From: Candolleomyces eurysporus
Taxonomy: Eukaryota > Basidiomycota > Agaricomycetes > Agaricales > Psathyrellaceae
Direction: 5' to 3'
DNA: 55,749 bases
Assembly (NCBI GenBank): GCA_027579435.1
Contig: JANBPK010001082.1
Span: 1 to 55,749, forward strand
Numbering within the stretch: position 1 is the first letter of the stretch; each line of letters opens with the position of its first letter. The translations under genes were made by a program, and so were the position numbers. The notes under the pieces were generated by a model. That model ran no database searches, was not told where the DNA came from, and saw nothing but the letters and a program-made list of their open reading frames with translations. Positions 32,593 to 42,911 of this stretch are shown here, piece by piece.

Positions 32593-33093
32593 ATGAAATT
32601 GCCCTCATACCAACCGCTTATGGCTGACTCCGACCTCTCTACATATACCTTCAAACCACCTGTACCTAGCCTATCCAGACTCTTTATGGCTATCTATATG
32701 TTGTCTTTTTGTCTCTTCGTCAGTTTCTTGACATGGGAGATGAGTCAGCTTCTGCGAGAGTTGCAAGGGCTCAATCTCAAACCTGGGTATGGTATGGTGC
32801 TATGCATGAGTTTTACCCTCTTATTTCACCAAGCTACTGTACCAGGCATTGGGGTAGTTTTCGCTTGCAGAGATAGGGCACCCTCTACGAGTTGTACCGT
32901 ATTGGCCATTGCCTCCAAGGACAAATATCAGGGACAGGGTGTATCAATTCTGAAGCGGGGCAGCAAATTTGTGCACCAAACGGAGGCCATTAATTTTTTC
33001 CAGTTAACAACCCTGTGCGTATCGGTAGTGCTAGGCTCAGATGCATGGATAGTGTATCGTCTCTTTCCAGGGGGCAAGAATCCGAGAGGCTGA
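32593..33093 (+). CDS. Possible small membrane protein
   Basis: MKLPSYQPLMADSDLSTYTF is followed by hydrophobic segments LFMAIYMLSFCLFVSFL, a middle one near GMVLCMSFTLLFH, and LTTLCVSVVLGSDAWIVY, about 167 residues in all. No family recognised and no introns. The two outer segments look like membrane helices. The start, a few tens of bases from a divergent doubtful frame, is uncertain. Confidence 0.3.
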   Translation: MKLPSYQPLMADSDLSTYTFKPPVPSLSRLFMAIYMLSFCLFVSFLTWEMSQLLRELQGLNLKPGYGMVLCMSFTLLFHQATVPGIGVVFACRDRAPSTSCTVLAIASKDKYQGQGVSILKRGSKFVHQTEAINFFQLTTLCVSVVLGSDAWIVYRLFPGGKNPRG

Positions 33094-33596
33094 CTTGTTT
33101 TGCGCAGATGGAGTAAGGAACCCAGGTTTGCCGTGGAATGTCAATGATGCGATAGTCTGAGGATGCATTGATTGAGCGAAGCCGCCTAAGGAAGGGGGCG
33201 GAATTGCCGATGTAGAAGAGAGTTGGGATAGCTAGACGAAGTCAAGAGGAATGACCTTCGGTCAAGTCACGAGTCCAGAAACGCTCGGGCGCTGCCATGT
33301 CCTGATCCTGGATTGGTACTCCCGACCCGTAAAGGAAGAAGATACTAGATCAGCTTGCAAAACCTTCCTAACCTAGCCTCCTGTAATCAGTCTACCAATC
33401 TTCGTCTCTTTTTGGGGTTCCATTGCATTACACGTCGACATACCGGAAGCGGGCTAGGTTCGCAGAGGGACTCTGGGAGGATAATGGAGCTTCCGCCGAC
33501 GGACAGCCCGCGTCTCCGACAATCGGAGTCGGAAATCAATATTCAGGGCCGTTCCGCCCGTCCCCTTAGATTCGACTCCTTTCACCTCCCTTCTAG
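33094..33596. other. Upstream region of BTB gene 2
   Basis: About 500 bases without a supported gene. Confidence 0.4.
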
Positions 33597-34589
33597 ATGG
33601 CTACCGTCCCTTCGCCCGCACCAGCAAGAAATTTCCAGTATGAACTGGTTACATTCAAGGTTAGGCATCGTACCCCCTCAAACCTGTTGACTAAAATGAA
33701 TGGCCCCTAACTACTGCTCTAGGTAGAGGGTGAACTTTACAGGGTGCCTCGGCATGGATTCATCGAGTTTTCTGAAGTCTTTCGAACCATGTTCACCCTT
33801 CCACAATCAACCGAAAGAAATTCAACAGAGGGGGAGAATGACCATAATCCCATAGAATTACCGTCGTGCACGAAGATGGAGTTTGAAAGCCTGTTGGAGG
33901 TTCTGTATCCGTCTGCGTGAGTTCCTCTTCACTGACAGGCAGTTGGCGAAGCTGAGCAGAGAGAATTGAAGGAAACCGGTGTCTAATGAGTTGTCTAAGG
34001 AACAGTTGATTGGGGTGTTGAAGCTTTCTACGCAATGGGCGATGGACCAGGTGTGTTTTCGAGCCCGGCTGTCATCATTTCAAAATCCCTCTTATCAAGG
34101 CGAATTTGTTTCCCGCACCAGATCAGGGCATTTTCCATCGAACAATTGTCGAAAATACCGGCAAGCGCGATCGAGCGAATCCTGTCAGGCAGGTCATACG
34201 ACGTCCCGAAGTGGCTCATGGCTGGTTACCTCGCGTTGATCGACGTTCAGCGTTGCGGTCCTATTTCTGTGGAAGATATAGGCGAAAGACTCGGCTGGGA
34301 GACCGCAGCCCGCATCATGGATCTCAGAGTCAAGGCAAAGCCTTACCCTGTGCTGGAGGTATCCTCGAACATTGCGTGCAGGGGCTGCCATCGCTTGCCT
34401 GCCAATGTCGAGTACAATTCTGCGGCAAAGTTGAATACGACCCTGTTGGGTTGTCCTACACCAAATTGCCCAGTCACTTTTGCGAGGGTTACGAAAAAGG
34501 TCGAGACGGATGTTCCACTTGCTGGGCAGGCTTTAAAGGAGGCTATCAAGGCGGCGTTTCCTGCCGATTTTGGTACAACCCCATCATGA
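33597..34589 (+). CDS. BTB/POZ-domain protein, paralog 2
   Basis: MATVPSPAPARNFQYELVTF, an intron, VEGELYRVPRHGFIEFSEVF, RTMFTLPQST, ELPSCTKMEFESLLEVLYPS and KEQLIGVLKLSTQWAMDQ follow the same plan as paralog 1. The C-terminal half is better preserved here: RSYDVPKWLMAGYLALIDVQ, GERLGWETAARIMDLRVKAK, and four Cys/His-rich positions in IACRGCHRLP and LGCPTPNCPVTF that may bind zinc. It ends LKEAIKAAFPADFGTTPS. Both paralogs share intron positions around the BTB core and the AFPADF end, so they are duplicates separated by 2.7 kb. Function unknown. Confidence 0.78.
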
Positions 34590-34847
34590 ACCAATTTTCG
34601 TGGGGCAGAGCTGGGGCTTTCGGCATTGTAGCTACTCGCTTGTCGAGTTGACGTATACCATTTATTTATTCTAGAACTGATCTGCAGACTTTTTCCCGTA
34701 TTCAAGGAACCTTCTGCCAGTACTAGGTTCAATCTCAAGAGCACCAAACCTTCATTCGCATACCTCGGAGAAAATTATGATGATTAAGAAGGTACAGAAC
34801 AGACTAAAGCGTTCAATGCGTCATCGTATCTCAACTCCATCAGCAGC

Positions 34848-35249
34848 TCAATCTTTATTCAGCTTTGCCTGCTTCGCCTTCAACTCTTCGCGACTCTGCA
34901 TCGAGACCGTTAACGTCAACACATAGTACAACGATAGCAAGGTACTCACCAAAGCCGGCGGCAGGTTATCCCTGATCTGCTTACTGGGGACGTAAGGATC
35001 CCTCGCATGGAATGCTTGTGTGGGGGTACCACCACTCTGCAGGCCGCTGTGTCGGTCGCGTTGGAGGTCTGCGGGGTCGTTTGTTTTCTAGAGAGAGTTC
35101 GAAGTCAGTACTCATTAGTTAACATAATGATAACTAAAACATAGAGAAGGGGGAGAGAAAAGGTGGGAGTAAGGACGTACAGCTGGGTGGGGCAAGATGT
35201 TGAACCTCTGCTCCTGCTCTTTCTTGCTAACGTTATCCGAGGGAGACAT
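34848..35249 (-). CDS. Small unknown 84-residue protein
   Basis: Three exons. MSPSDNVSKKEQEQRFNILP ends at GTACGT. The second exon reads TNDPADLQRDRHSGLQSGGT, then HARDPYVPSKQIRDNLPPAL. A third after GATGCAG reads SREELKAKQAKLNKD and stops. Splice sites are canonical, phases agree and the peptide is hydrophilic, so the gene looks real despite its size. I do not recognise a function. TATATCC/TATAAA-like sequences near 35395-35415 may be its TATA box. Confidence 0.65.
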
Positions 35250-35845
35250 TGCTAAGACAAATAGAGTGAAGAGAAGTAGTAGTAATGCGAGTCGGTTGAG
35301 TGAGTACGTGGTCGAGATGACTTTCGAGTTATCGTTATCGTGGGTTGGGTGAATGAGTTGGGGAATAAGAGGTAAAGGTTCGAGCTCTTTATATCCTAAT
35401 CCTGCGATATAAATACGTGCGATGACGATTACTACGCATGCGGTGCTGCGCTCCAAAACGCCTCCACGGAGCTTCCAGTCAGACGAAGGCCAGTGCCAGT
35501 GTAGCGCTCGAGAACGGTGACGTCATTGGTTATCGGCTATGGATCGACGCCGGCAAACCCGCAGCCGCAGCCACAGATCTAGGGGCTCTTCATTCGAACA
35601 AGGAGGGTTCTGTCTGCGGACGGTATTGATGATTCACTAGAATTACAGAATGGTTGTATAGGAAAGGCATAGTGCGAAGTCAAGGTAAATAGGGCCGTAG
35701 GCAGGATGCATGGTGTAGTATCGATGAAGATGAAATCAATCGCATAGAACATGAGGCAAGGGAGAAGCCAACCACCCCGGAATAAATCGATGGTGATTTC
35801 TTCCGCCCCTCGGGTAGGACTCGTCAATTCCAGAAGTCCGTTCAT
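35250..35845. other. Intergenic, no gene seen
   Basis: It holds the promoter of the 84-residue gene and the 3' UTR of the calmodulin-like gene. The open frames here are short. Confidence 0.45.
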
Positions 35846-36816
35846 TCAGTTCATACTCATCATCTACGATATTCAACTCAATACAGATGAATCGAGGTGA
35901 GAATCGGTTTTTGGTACTTACCCGTTTGAATTCTGAGCGGCGGGAAAGAGAAAGGCGACGAGTTTTATTAGCGTAAGCGTCGATGATTTTTTTGCCAGGG
36001 AACTTACCTGAGAAATCGATTTCGCCATCGCCATTTTTATCAGCTTCCTTGATCATTTGCTCGATCTCCTTCTCGGATAACGATTCACCTGAGATACGAT
36101 GCACATCCGTGAGCAACACGACCGACTCAGTGGCTGCACTGTGCGAGGGAGGTGGATCGATTGAAGGACGTACGTACCCAAGCCCCTCATCACGTCCCTC
36201 AACTCGACCTGGCTGATCTTTCCACTCCCATCTTTGTCAAAGACCTTGAAAGCCTGGTACAGATCTTCCTCTTCCCCGCTTCGTCCGCTGGAATCTTTAC
36301 TTCCACCAGGGACCGAGCGGGACATCATCTCGATGAATTCCTCGAAATCGACGGTACCGTTGCGGTCCTTATCGATCTCGTTGATCATGTCGCGAAGTTC
36401 GGTTTCGTTGGGGTTACGGCCGAGGGAACGCATGACGGTTCCTAGTTCTTTGGCGCTGATTGTGCCATCGCCGTCTAGATGTGACATTTATTGCGAATGG
36501 GTTCGAGAAGTCAGTGAATTGGACTCTGTGCTGGGGCGCGATATGGGGAAGTGGAAGGAGGAGAGGACATACCTTTGTCGAAGAGAGAGAAAGACTCTTT
36601 GAAGGCTAGAAGGTCGTGTGCGGACCCGATGAGATAGATGCCCGCGGAGTCAGGACCGCAGACGTACCCTGGATCTGATCTAGAGTTGGTGGCGCGAGTC
36701 AGTCTCGAGATGCAAGGGCGACAACGGTGAGCGGTGACTACCTTCAGACTACGATGCGCGTCAACGATATGGATTGGAAGAGCAATTCAGCGGTAACGTA
36801 CGAGGGTTGCAGACAT
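35846..36816 (-). CDS. Calmodulin-like four-EF-hand protein with extended linker
   Basis: Exons assemble from MSATL, a 7-base exon and small exons to [20 protein letters not shown]. Four complete EF loops are visible: [36 protein letters not shown] and [12 protein letters not shown]. Each has Asp at position 1, Gly at 6 and Glu at 12. The gene ends EFKRMMSMN, about 157 residues. Between EF2 and EF3 the linker reads [20 protein letters not shown], about ten residues longer than in canonical calmodulin and rich in Ser/Gly. It should bind Ca2+ and regulate targets. The longer linker and divergent sequence suggest a calmodulin-like paralog rather than the essential calmodulin. The gene has at least six introns and a micro-exon of seven bases (TCTGAAG near 36740). 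Confidence 0.85.
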
Positions 36817-37609
36817 TGCAGATCGTGTGATTGGTGCAGGGAACGTTGCTTGAGATGATCGAGCTCGAGCTACAAGGAAGATGCAGACCTCTCAGAGAGG
36901 TGTAGGATCTATATCGATGGAGGAAAGATTGTAAGCGAGCTTGAACCAAATGATGGCGTTTATATTCGTGGGGTGGTAGCTAAGCGCCGAACACCTGGGA
37001 CTAAGTGGTATGTTCTTAGTTCCGAGTTCAGCAGACCGCTCGGGATCCTCCTGCTAAGTTTGTCTTGGTTCTTTTGCCTGGAGGTGTTTAATTAGAAGGA
37101 GGGATTTCTATCCTTGGAAGGTTAAAGGGTCGATAGCCCTTCGGCTCTTCGATCAATAGAGGGCTGGCAGAGCGAAGGACACGGAAAAGACCTGGGACGC
37201 CGGACCCTAACCTGAAGGTGTAGNCCCTAACCTCAGGCTGCCAAGATCATCCGCTNCCCTTTCCCTCCTCTCATGCTTGCACGAGCATAAGAGCCAGCTC
37301 GGCGGCCGGGGCAGTAGGTGAGCAAACCATCATGCATAGCATCAGCGGGCAGTGACTCNGCGGAANAGGCGCGTCCTCATGGCAATGGGCGCTGCTGACC
37401 TATTTGGCAAAAATGGGCGCGTCGGTCCCGCCCCATCACTGATCCCGCCGCCNAGTCATCGCTGTTCACACTGCCCCCGCGTTTTGTCCGCTTGATTGGC
37501 GCTTCTCAGGGGCGTTGTCATTGGTATAAATGGGATCTTTACAACACTTCCCAAAACCCCAACAACCGCTTCCCCACCACTGCTNACCTTCACACATACA
37601 TNNGACAGA
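36817..37609. other. Upstream region of F-box gene A (duplicated)
   Basis: From about 37130 the sequence is similar to that from about 39708: GGTCGATAGC-CTTCGGCTC, CCCTAACCTCAG, CCTCTCATGCT-GCA. It is the left part of a tandem unit. It contains several N and no gene. Confidence 0.5.
37523..37542 (+). promoter_or_regulatory. TATA box of F-box gene A
   Basis: GGTATAAATGGGATCTTTAC, about 85 bases before the ATG. It is matched at the same distance upstream of gene B. Confidence 0.6.
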
Positions 37610-39155
37610 ATGCCTCGAGCGCGCGCTGCAAAGAGAGCCCGGCGCGATGTCGACACCGNGGTGGANTCTCCNNCGACCGCCACCGCCCAAGCAAAAGCTT
37701 CCTCTAGTACCGCCGCTGCCAGTGGTGCTGGCAGCAACGGGGAGTGTAAATTCCTCGAGCTGCCATCTGAGATCCTCCTCGAGATTCTCTCGTATTTCGA
37801 ACCAGCGGTCTCCTTGGACGCAGGGGAGAGGGCACTTAACGTCTTGTATCCGAATGCTGGAGAGGATACGACGACGACGACGACGACCACTGCTGCTGCT
37901 GCTGATAATGGCGCCAACGACGACGATATCGACAACGACAATGCCAGTTTGAACAATATCTTCGACTCCAGCGACGACGAAAACGGAAACGGGAACGGGA
38001 ACGCAAGCAACGTCAACGACACTCCCGTTATAACCTACACCTACTACTACAACGAACAACGCTTCCTCCCGGGGAGCGCATTCTCGCGCACGGATGCTTT
38101 GAGAGCGTTATCCCAGACATGCGTTGCCTGGAGAAATTTCTTCTGGCCGATGATCTGGGAGAACGTTGAGTTGGGGAGCGCGTTGAGGGATGGGAGGGGT
38201 GCATGGTATCGCAAATTGGCAGACGGTTTGATTAGGAAGGGTAGGGGGATTATCGGGGACGCAGAGGTTGCGAAGTGGGTTAGGAGAATTCGAGTCGTTT
38301 TGACACGCTGCGACATCTCCACCGTCCTCCCCAACCCTCACCTCCTGCCTGGCGGCATGCACGAATCTCAAGACGCTCAACATCTATTTTGCGCATAGCG
38401 AAATTACCACCCCGCTCAAAGACGCCTTCACCGGTCTCAACTTTCCGTCTGTGCAAACTATTGTCTTGCCCACCCAGGCGCATCAAGTCCTACGGTGTTG
38501 TCCTAATGTCAGGAGGGTGGTGTGCAACGACGGGGATGCGAGTCAGTTAATTTCGGCTGTGAAAGCGAAGTGCAAGGACGTCGAAGTGTTTGAAGGGATT
38601 AGGCCGTCGTGGAAGAAGGATGCGATGGTGAAGAGGCTGGCTAGTGCTGCGCCGAAGTTGAAGGAGGTTAGGTTCGAGGGGCGTGTGGAAGATGTACGNT
38701 TTTTAGCTTTTCCTTTGAACGTTTCGTTGTTGCTTGAAACTGACTCATTGGAATGTTTCTTCTGTGAATAACAGAGCCAACTCCAGCTATTATCAACCTG
38801 CAAAGACCTTCAGCTCGTCCAACTCGTTGCACTCGTCTCCGAAAGGGACGGTATCGAAGAGAGGATGAGTTCAACGATTAACATCCTCAGGAATGCTATG
38901 CGTCCGAAGGACCCTTCCCGGTCAGCAGATCCCCAAGCATCTGAGCAGCCACCGTCAACAGAAGAAAAGGGGAAAGGGAAAGCAACTCGCACTTCCCAGA
39001 GGTCGAAACCGTCAAGAAAAGGCAAGGAGGCTCAGGGAGGAGAAAAGAAACCAAAAGGGAAATGCACCATTATCATCAAATACAACGATTCCCCGTTGAG
39101 ATGGCAGAGGCAGGGTGTTACCTTGTCCAAGTGGACGAAGACGATTTACGTATAG
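37610..39155 (+). CDS. F-box protein A, tandem copy with one-base frameshift
   Basis: MPRARAAKRARRDVDT is followed by a Ser/Ala linker, the F-box core FLELPSEILLEILSYFEP, a long acidic Asn/Asp/Thr insert, then LRALSQTCVAWRNFFWPMIW and ENVELGSALRDGRGAWYRKL. At about 38334 it has CCCCAACCC where copy B has CCCCACCC. This extra base shifts the frame at STVLPN. Beyond it the sequence continues in another frame with conserved residues: VRRVVCNDGDASQLISAVKA, KDVEVFEGIRPSWKKDAMVK. A spliced last exon reads LQLLSTCKDLQLVQLV to TIYV. Conserved codons after the break suggest a recent mutation or sequencing error. F-box proteins bring substrates to SCF ubiquitin ligases; the target is unknown. Confidence 0.65.
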
Positions 39156-39583
39156 TGTTGTGGATGATGAGAAGGGACTCGGACTCGGACTCGGACTATG
39201 ATTCATTTGTATACCCTGTTTTGCGTATCTACTTACCCATGTATACCTACCGTACTCCTACTGTACTGAACAGAGATGACGAGCAAGCGGCGACCTCCAC
39301 ACAGTTTGAAGTCATTCTGAATCTTGCCTGGTTAGGTTCTCCGATTGCCTTAATAGTTTCTAGCCACTAAGGCGGCCAGAAAACTTTCGAGTAAACTAAT
39401 ATAGCGGCCCGAAAAACAAACGACAACCTGACGAGAATTGTGTACCAATAGCAAGTTATCTGAAGCGCCACCAAAAAACCAATAAGTGGGTCGTTAAGTA
39501 CTATATCTGGGAGGTTGGGAATTCCATAACGAAGTATCCCTAGCGGCATCGCGTTACGGTAGTCGTAAGGAGCTAGAATTGAC
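39156..39583. repeat. Duplicated 3' flank of F-box gene A
   Basis: The first 130 bases match blocks at about 41745, 42145 and (partly) 42005 and 42480. The rest (39380-39565) matches 42665-42890, including ACCAAAAAACCAATA and AAGTACTATATCTG and GGCATCGCGTTAC. No gene. Confidence 0.65.
39177..39199. repeat. GGACTC short tandem repeat in the 3' flank of F-box gene A
   Basis: About three and a half GGACTC units, at the start of the downstream block that is repeated after gene B. Confidence 0.7.
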
Positions 39584-39685
39584 GCCAAAAGTAGTTCCAA
39601 GTCCTAAACCATCTCTCATACTTGGCAAACTTGTTGCCGAGCCAGCTCTGGTGTCAGCGGTTAATGGTAATGCTGTAGAGCAGAT
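39584..39685 (-). pseudogene. Remnant of sphingolipid C9-methyltransferase 3' exon
   Basis: Similar by eye to 43131-43233 in the intact gene. Shared strings include AGTAGTTCCA, TTGTTGCCGAGCCAG and CAGCGGT; several small deletions break the frame. It sits after the duplicated 3' flank in the same order as in the intact locus, so the tandem unit ended inside the methyltransferase gene. Confidence 0.6.
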
Positions 39686-40217
39686 CGAAGGGAGCTCGAC
39701 CCTTGAAGGCCAAAAGGTCGATAGCTCTTCGGCTCTACGATCCACAGTCACTGAGGAGCTTGTTGAGGGGAGCAAAGGGAGGGATCCTAACCCGAACTTG
39801 GTAGCCCTAACCTCAGTTGGTCACGTTACGATTGGCATCGCCTTTCCTTTCCTTCCTCTCATGCTCGCATGAGCACGCACAGCACCAGCCCTGTGGCCGG
39901 TGACGGTAGGTAGCCCAACAATTGTACATGGTATCAACCAGGGTGGCAGATAAGTCATTGATAAACGCAGCTTCGTCTACCATCAGCCGACGGATTCGGC
40001 GGGACAGACGCTTCCTCATGGCACTGGGCGCTGTTGGCATTGGCAAAATGGGCGCATCGGTCGTCCATTCATCGCTATTCACTGCCTCCACAGTGTTGTT
40101 CGACTGCTTGACTGGCACGAGCTTTGTCATTGGTATAAAAAGGATCTTTACGACAGTTGCCAAAACCCAACAACCGCCTTTCCACGGCTGTCTGCCTTCA
40201 CGCGTACACTAGACGGA
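39686..40217. other. Upstream region of F-box gene B
   Basis: Duplicate of 37130-37609 with small indels. It includes the TATA box at 40132-40151. No gene. Confidence 0.5.
40132..40151 (+). promoter_or_regulatory. TATA box of F-box gene B
   Basis: GTATAAAAAGGATCTTTAC, about 85 bases before the ATG. It matches copy A in sequence and spacing. Confidence 0.6.
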
Positions 40218-41737
40218 ATGCCTCGAACACGCGCTGCAAAGAAAGCCCGACGCGATGTGGATTCTGGAGCGGACTCTACCCTAACCGCCACCTCGCAAGC
40301 AAAAGATTCCTCTTCCTCCAGTACCGCCACTACCAGTGGTGCTGGCAGCAATGGGGAGTTTAAGCTCCTTGAGCTACCATCCGAGATCCTTCTCGAGATC
40401 CTCTCGTATTTCGAGCCGCCGCTTCCCCTGGACACAGGGGAGAAGGTTGATAACATTTTGTATCCTAATCCTGATAGTGAAGATACCACTACCACTACTA
40501 CCGCTCCTGCTGCAGATACCAGCACCAGCGACAGTGACAGGGATGACGACAACGACGACGGCAACTCGGACTCTAACGACGGTGGAAACGGAAATCCAAG
40601 CACCGTCACTCCTGCTGTGACCGAAACCTACGTATACAACGAACAGCACTTCCTTCCTGGGAGCTCATTCGCACGCACAGATGCCTTTAGGGCTCTCTCC
40701 CAGACATGTGTTGCTTGGAGGGACTCCTTCTGGCCTATGATTTGGGAGGACGTCGAGTTGGGTAGTGCGTTGAGGGATGGGAGGGGTGCTTGGTACAAGA
40801 AGTTGGCGCAGGGGTTAATTAGGAAAGCAAAGGGGATTTTAGAGGACGAGGAAGTTGCGAAGAGAGTTAAGAGGATCCGAGTCGTCGTGACGCGGTGTGA
40901 AATCTCCACCGTCCTCCCCACCCTCGCCTCCTGCCTTGGGGCATGCACAAACCTTACAACGATCAACATTTACTGGGCGCATAGCGAAATTACCGGCCAG
41001 TTCGAAATCGCTTTTATCCGCGTCACGTTACCGTCTGTGGACACTGTCGTCCTGCCCACATGGGCGCACCCAGTCTTACGGAGTTGTCCCAATGTCAAGA
41101 GGGTGGTGTGCAACGACGGGGATGCGAGTCGGTTGATTACAGCCGTGAAAGAGAAGTGCAAGGAAGTGGAAGTGTTTGAAGGGATTCCGTGGGTATGGAG
41201 GGAGGATTGGCTTGTCAAGAGGCTTGTGAGTGCTGTGCCAAAGTTGAGGGAGGTTAGGTTTGAGGGGAGTTTGTCCGATGTACGTTTCTCAGCCTTTTCT
41301 TTGACACTGTCAACTGACTGACTGGAATGTTCATTCCTTAACAACAGAGGCAACTACAGCTCCTATCCGCCTGCAAAGACCTTCGGCTCGTCCAAATCAG
41401 TTCGAAATGTTCCGAAAGGGAGGAGATTGAAGAGAAGATGAGGTCGACGATTGACGTCCTTAAAAACGTTATGCGTCCCGACATGTACCCCTTACCAAAT
41501 TCATCGGTGTCGTCAGGAGCTCAAACGGACAAAAAGGGGAAAGAGAAGGCAAAAGCAACTCGCACTTCCCAGAGATCTCAACCGTCAAGAAAAGCCAAGG
41601 AGGCTCAATCAGGAGTCGAAAAGACGAAAGCGAAAGGACAATGCGTCATCATCATCAAACACAGCGGGTACAGAACGCGATGGAAGAAGAATGGTGTTGA
41701 AAGCGTGTCTCTGTGGGCGGAGACGATTCATGTGTAG
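40218..41737 (+). CDS. F-box protein B, intact tandem copy
   Basis: MPRTRAAKKARRDVDSGADS begins a basic N-terminus. LLELPSEILLEILSYFEPPL is the F-box, followed by an acidic and Thr-rich low-complexity insert of about 75 residues. FRALSQTCVAWRDSFWPMIW follows, then a leucine-rich-like part: NLTTINIYWAHSEI, SVDTVVLPTWAHPVLRSCPN, VRFEGSLSD. An intron from about 41280 (GTACGT) to AACAACAG at about 41347 joins to RQLQLLSACKDLRLVQIS. The C-terminal part is lysine-rich (KKGKEKAKATRTSQRSQPSR) and ends WAETIHV. About 480 residues. It probably acts as a substrate adaptor in an SCF ubiquitin ligase. The basic ends would suit nuclear location, which is inference. Confidence 0.82.
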
Positions 41738-42911
41738 TAATTTTACCAGGATATTTTGAGAAAGGACTCGGACTCTGGCTATGATTCATTGTCGTTTACG
41801 GTATACCTTGTCTCGCGTATTTACTTAACCATGCATTTGTACCCACCGTACTGCTACTGTACTGAACAAGGAATGCGAGTGGCGAGCTCTACGCAGCTAC
41901 ATCTGAACCTTGCCTTCTACCGACGCGCCCGGAGAGCCTTTCGAGTAAACTGACATGGTGTTTATAAAATGTTCAAGGACGAAGACGAGTAATTTACGGG
42001 TTACTATAGTGTTGATGAGAAAAGGACTCGGACTTGGACCACAATTCATTGTATACCCACCTTATTCTACTGTACTGAAAGGAAAGGCGAGCCGTCTTGA
42101 AGGCGTGTCTCGGTGGGTGGAGACGATTTGTGTGGAGTAGTGTTACCAGGATATTTTGAGAAAGGACTCGAATTCGGATTCGGACTATGTTTCATTCGCG
42201 CTCGTGTACGTTGTCTCGCGTATTTACTTAACCGTGCATGTGTACCCACCGTCCCGCTACTGTACTGAGCAAAGAACATCAGTAAATCTGTCAGAACTTG
42301 TACCTGATGCTTGCGGGGTCTACTTGTACCTCCGAGCACTTTCATGATCTTATATTTTCTAAGAATACTCAAGTATGATACTCATGTGCAGGGTGTGTAA
42401 TGTCGAGCGTGTATTGATTGGAACAGCCTACCGCCACTCTACTTACGAAGCAGCCTCATGCGAATGGTCATCTGTGCACCCAACCGTGCATGTGTACCCA
42501 CCGTACTGCTACTGTACAGTATACCAAACCGAGAACGCGAGCGGTTAGCTCCACACGGCTATAGTATATCTGAATCTTGCCTTCTTAGGTTCTTCAACTG
42601 CCTTTTATGTAATACTCTTTTTTGACCACCGCTCACATTCGGGTATACTAACGCGCCCAAGGAGGCTTTTGAGTAAACAGACATAGGGTATATGAGGTGC
42701 CCAAAAACAAGCCGAAGCCNTTTTTTTGGTTCTAAAATAAACGACAATCATACGAAAATCGTGTAGCGACAGCGAGTTGTCTGAAGCACCACCAAAAAAC
42801 CAATAGGTGAAGGGGATAAGTACTATATCTGCGGGGTTGAAAAATCTATGTATGGGGTAGGTGTTCGTAGGGGCATCGCGTTACAGGTGGCTAGCTAGCG
42901 TTGGCCATCGT
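41738..42911. repeat. Repeated 3'-flank blocks behind F-box gene B
   Basis: Two long blocks at 41745-41885 and 42145-42275 share TACCAGGATATTTTGAGAAA, GTCTCGCGTATTTACTTAAC and TACCCACCGT. A shorter block lies at 42005-42075 and a partial one at 42480-42545. A block also follows gene A at 39160. It appears the 3' flank was amplified in steps. No gene; the N at 42720 lies next to a run of T. Confidence 0.65.

Noticed and set aside
38047..38383. Minus-strand frames opposite the F-box genes
   Set aside because: They mirror codon bias of the plus-strand F-box genes and recur in both tandem copies for that reason.
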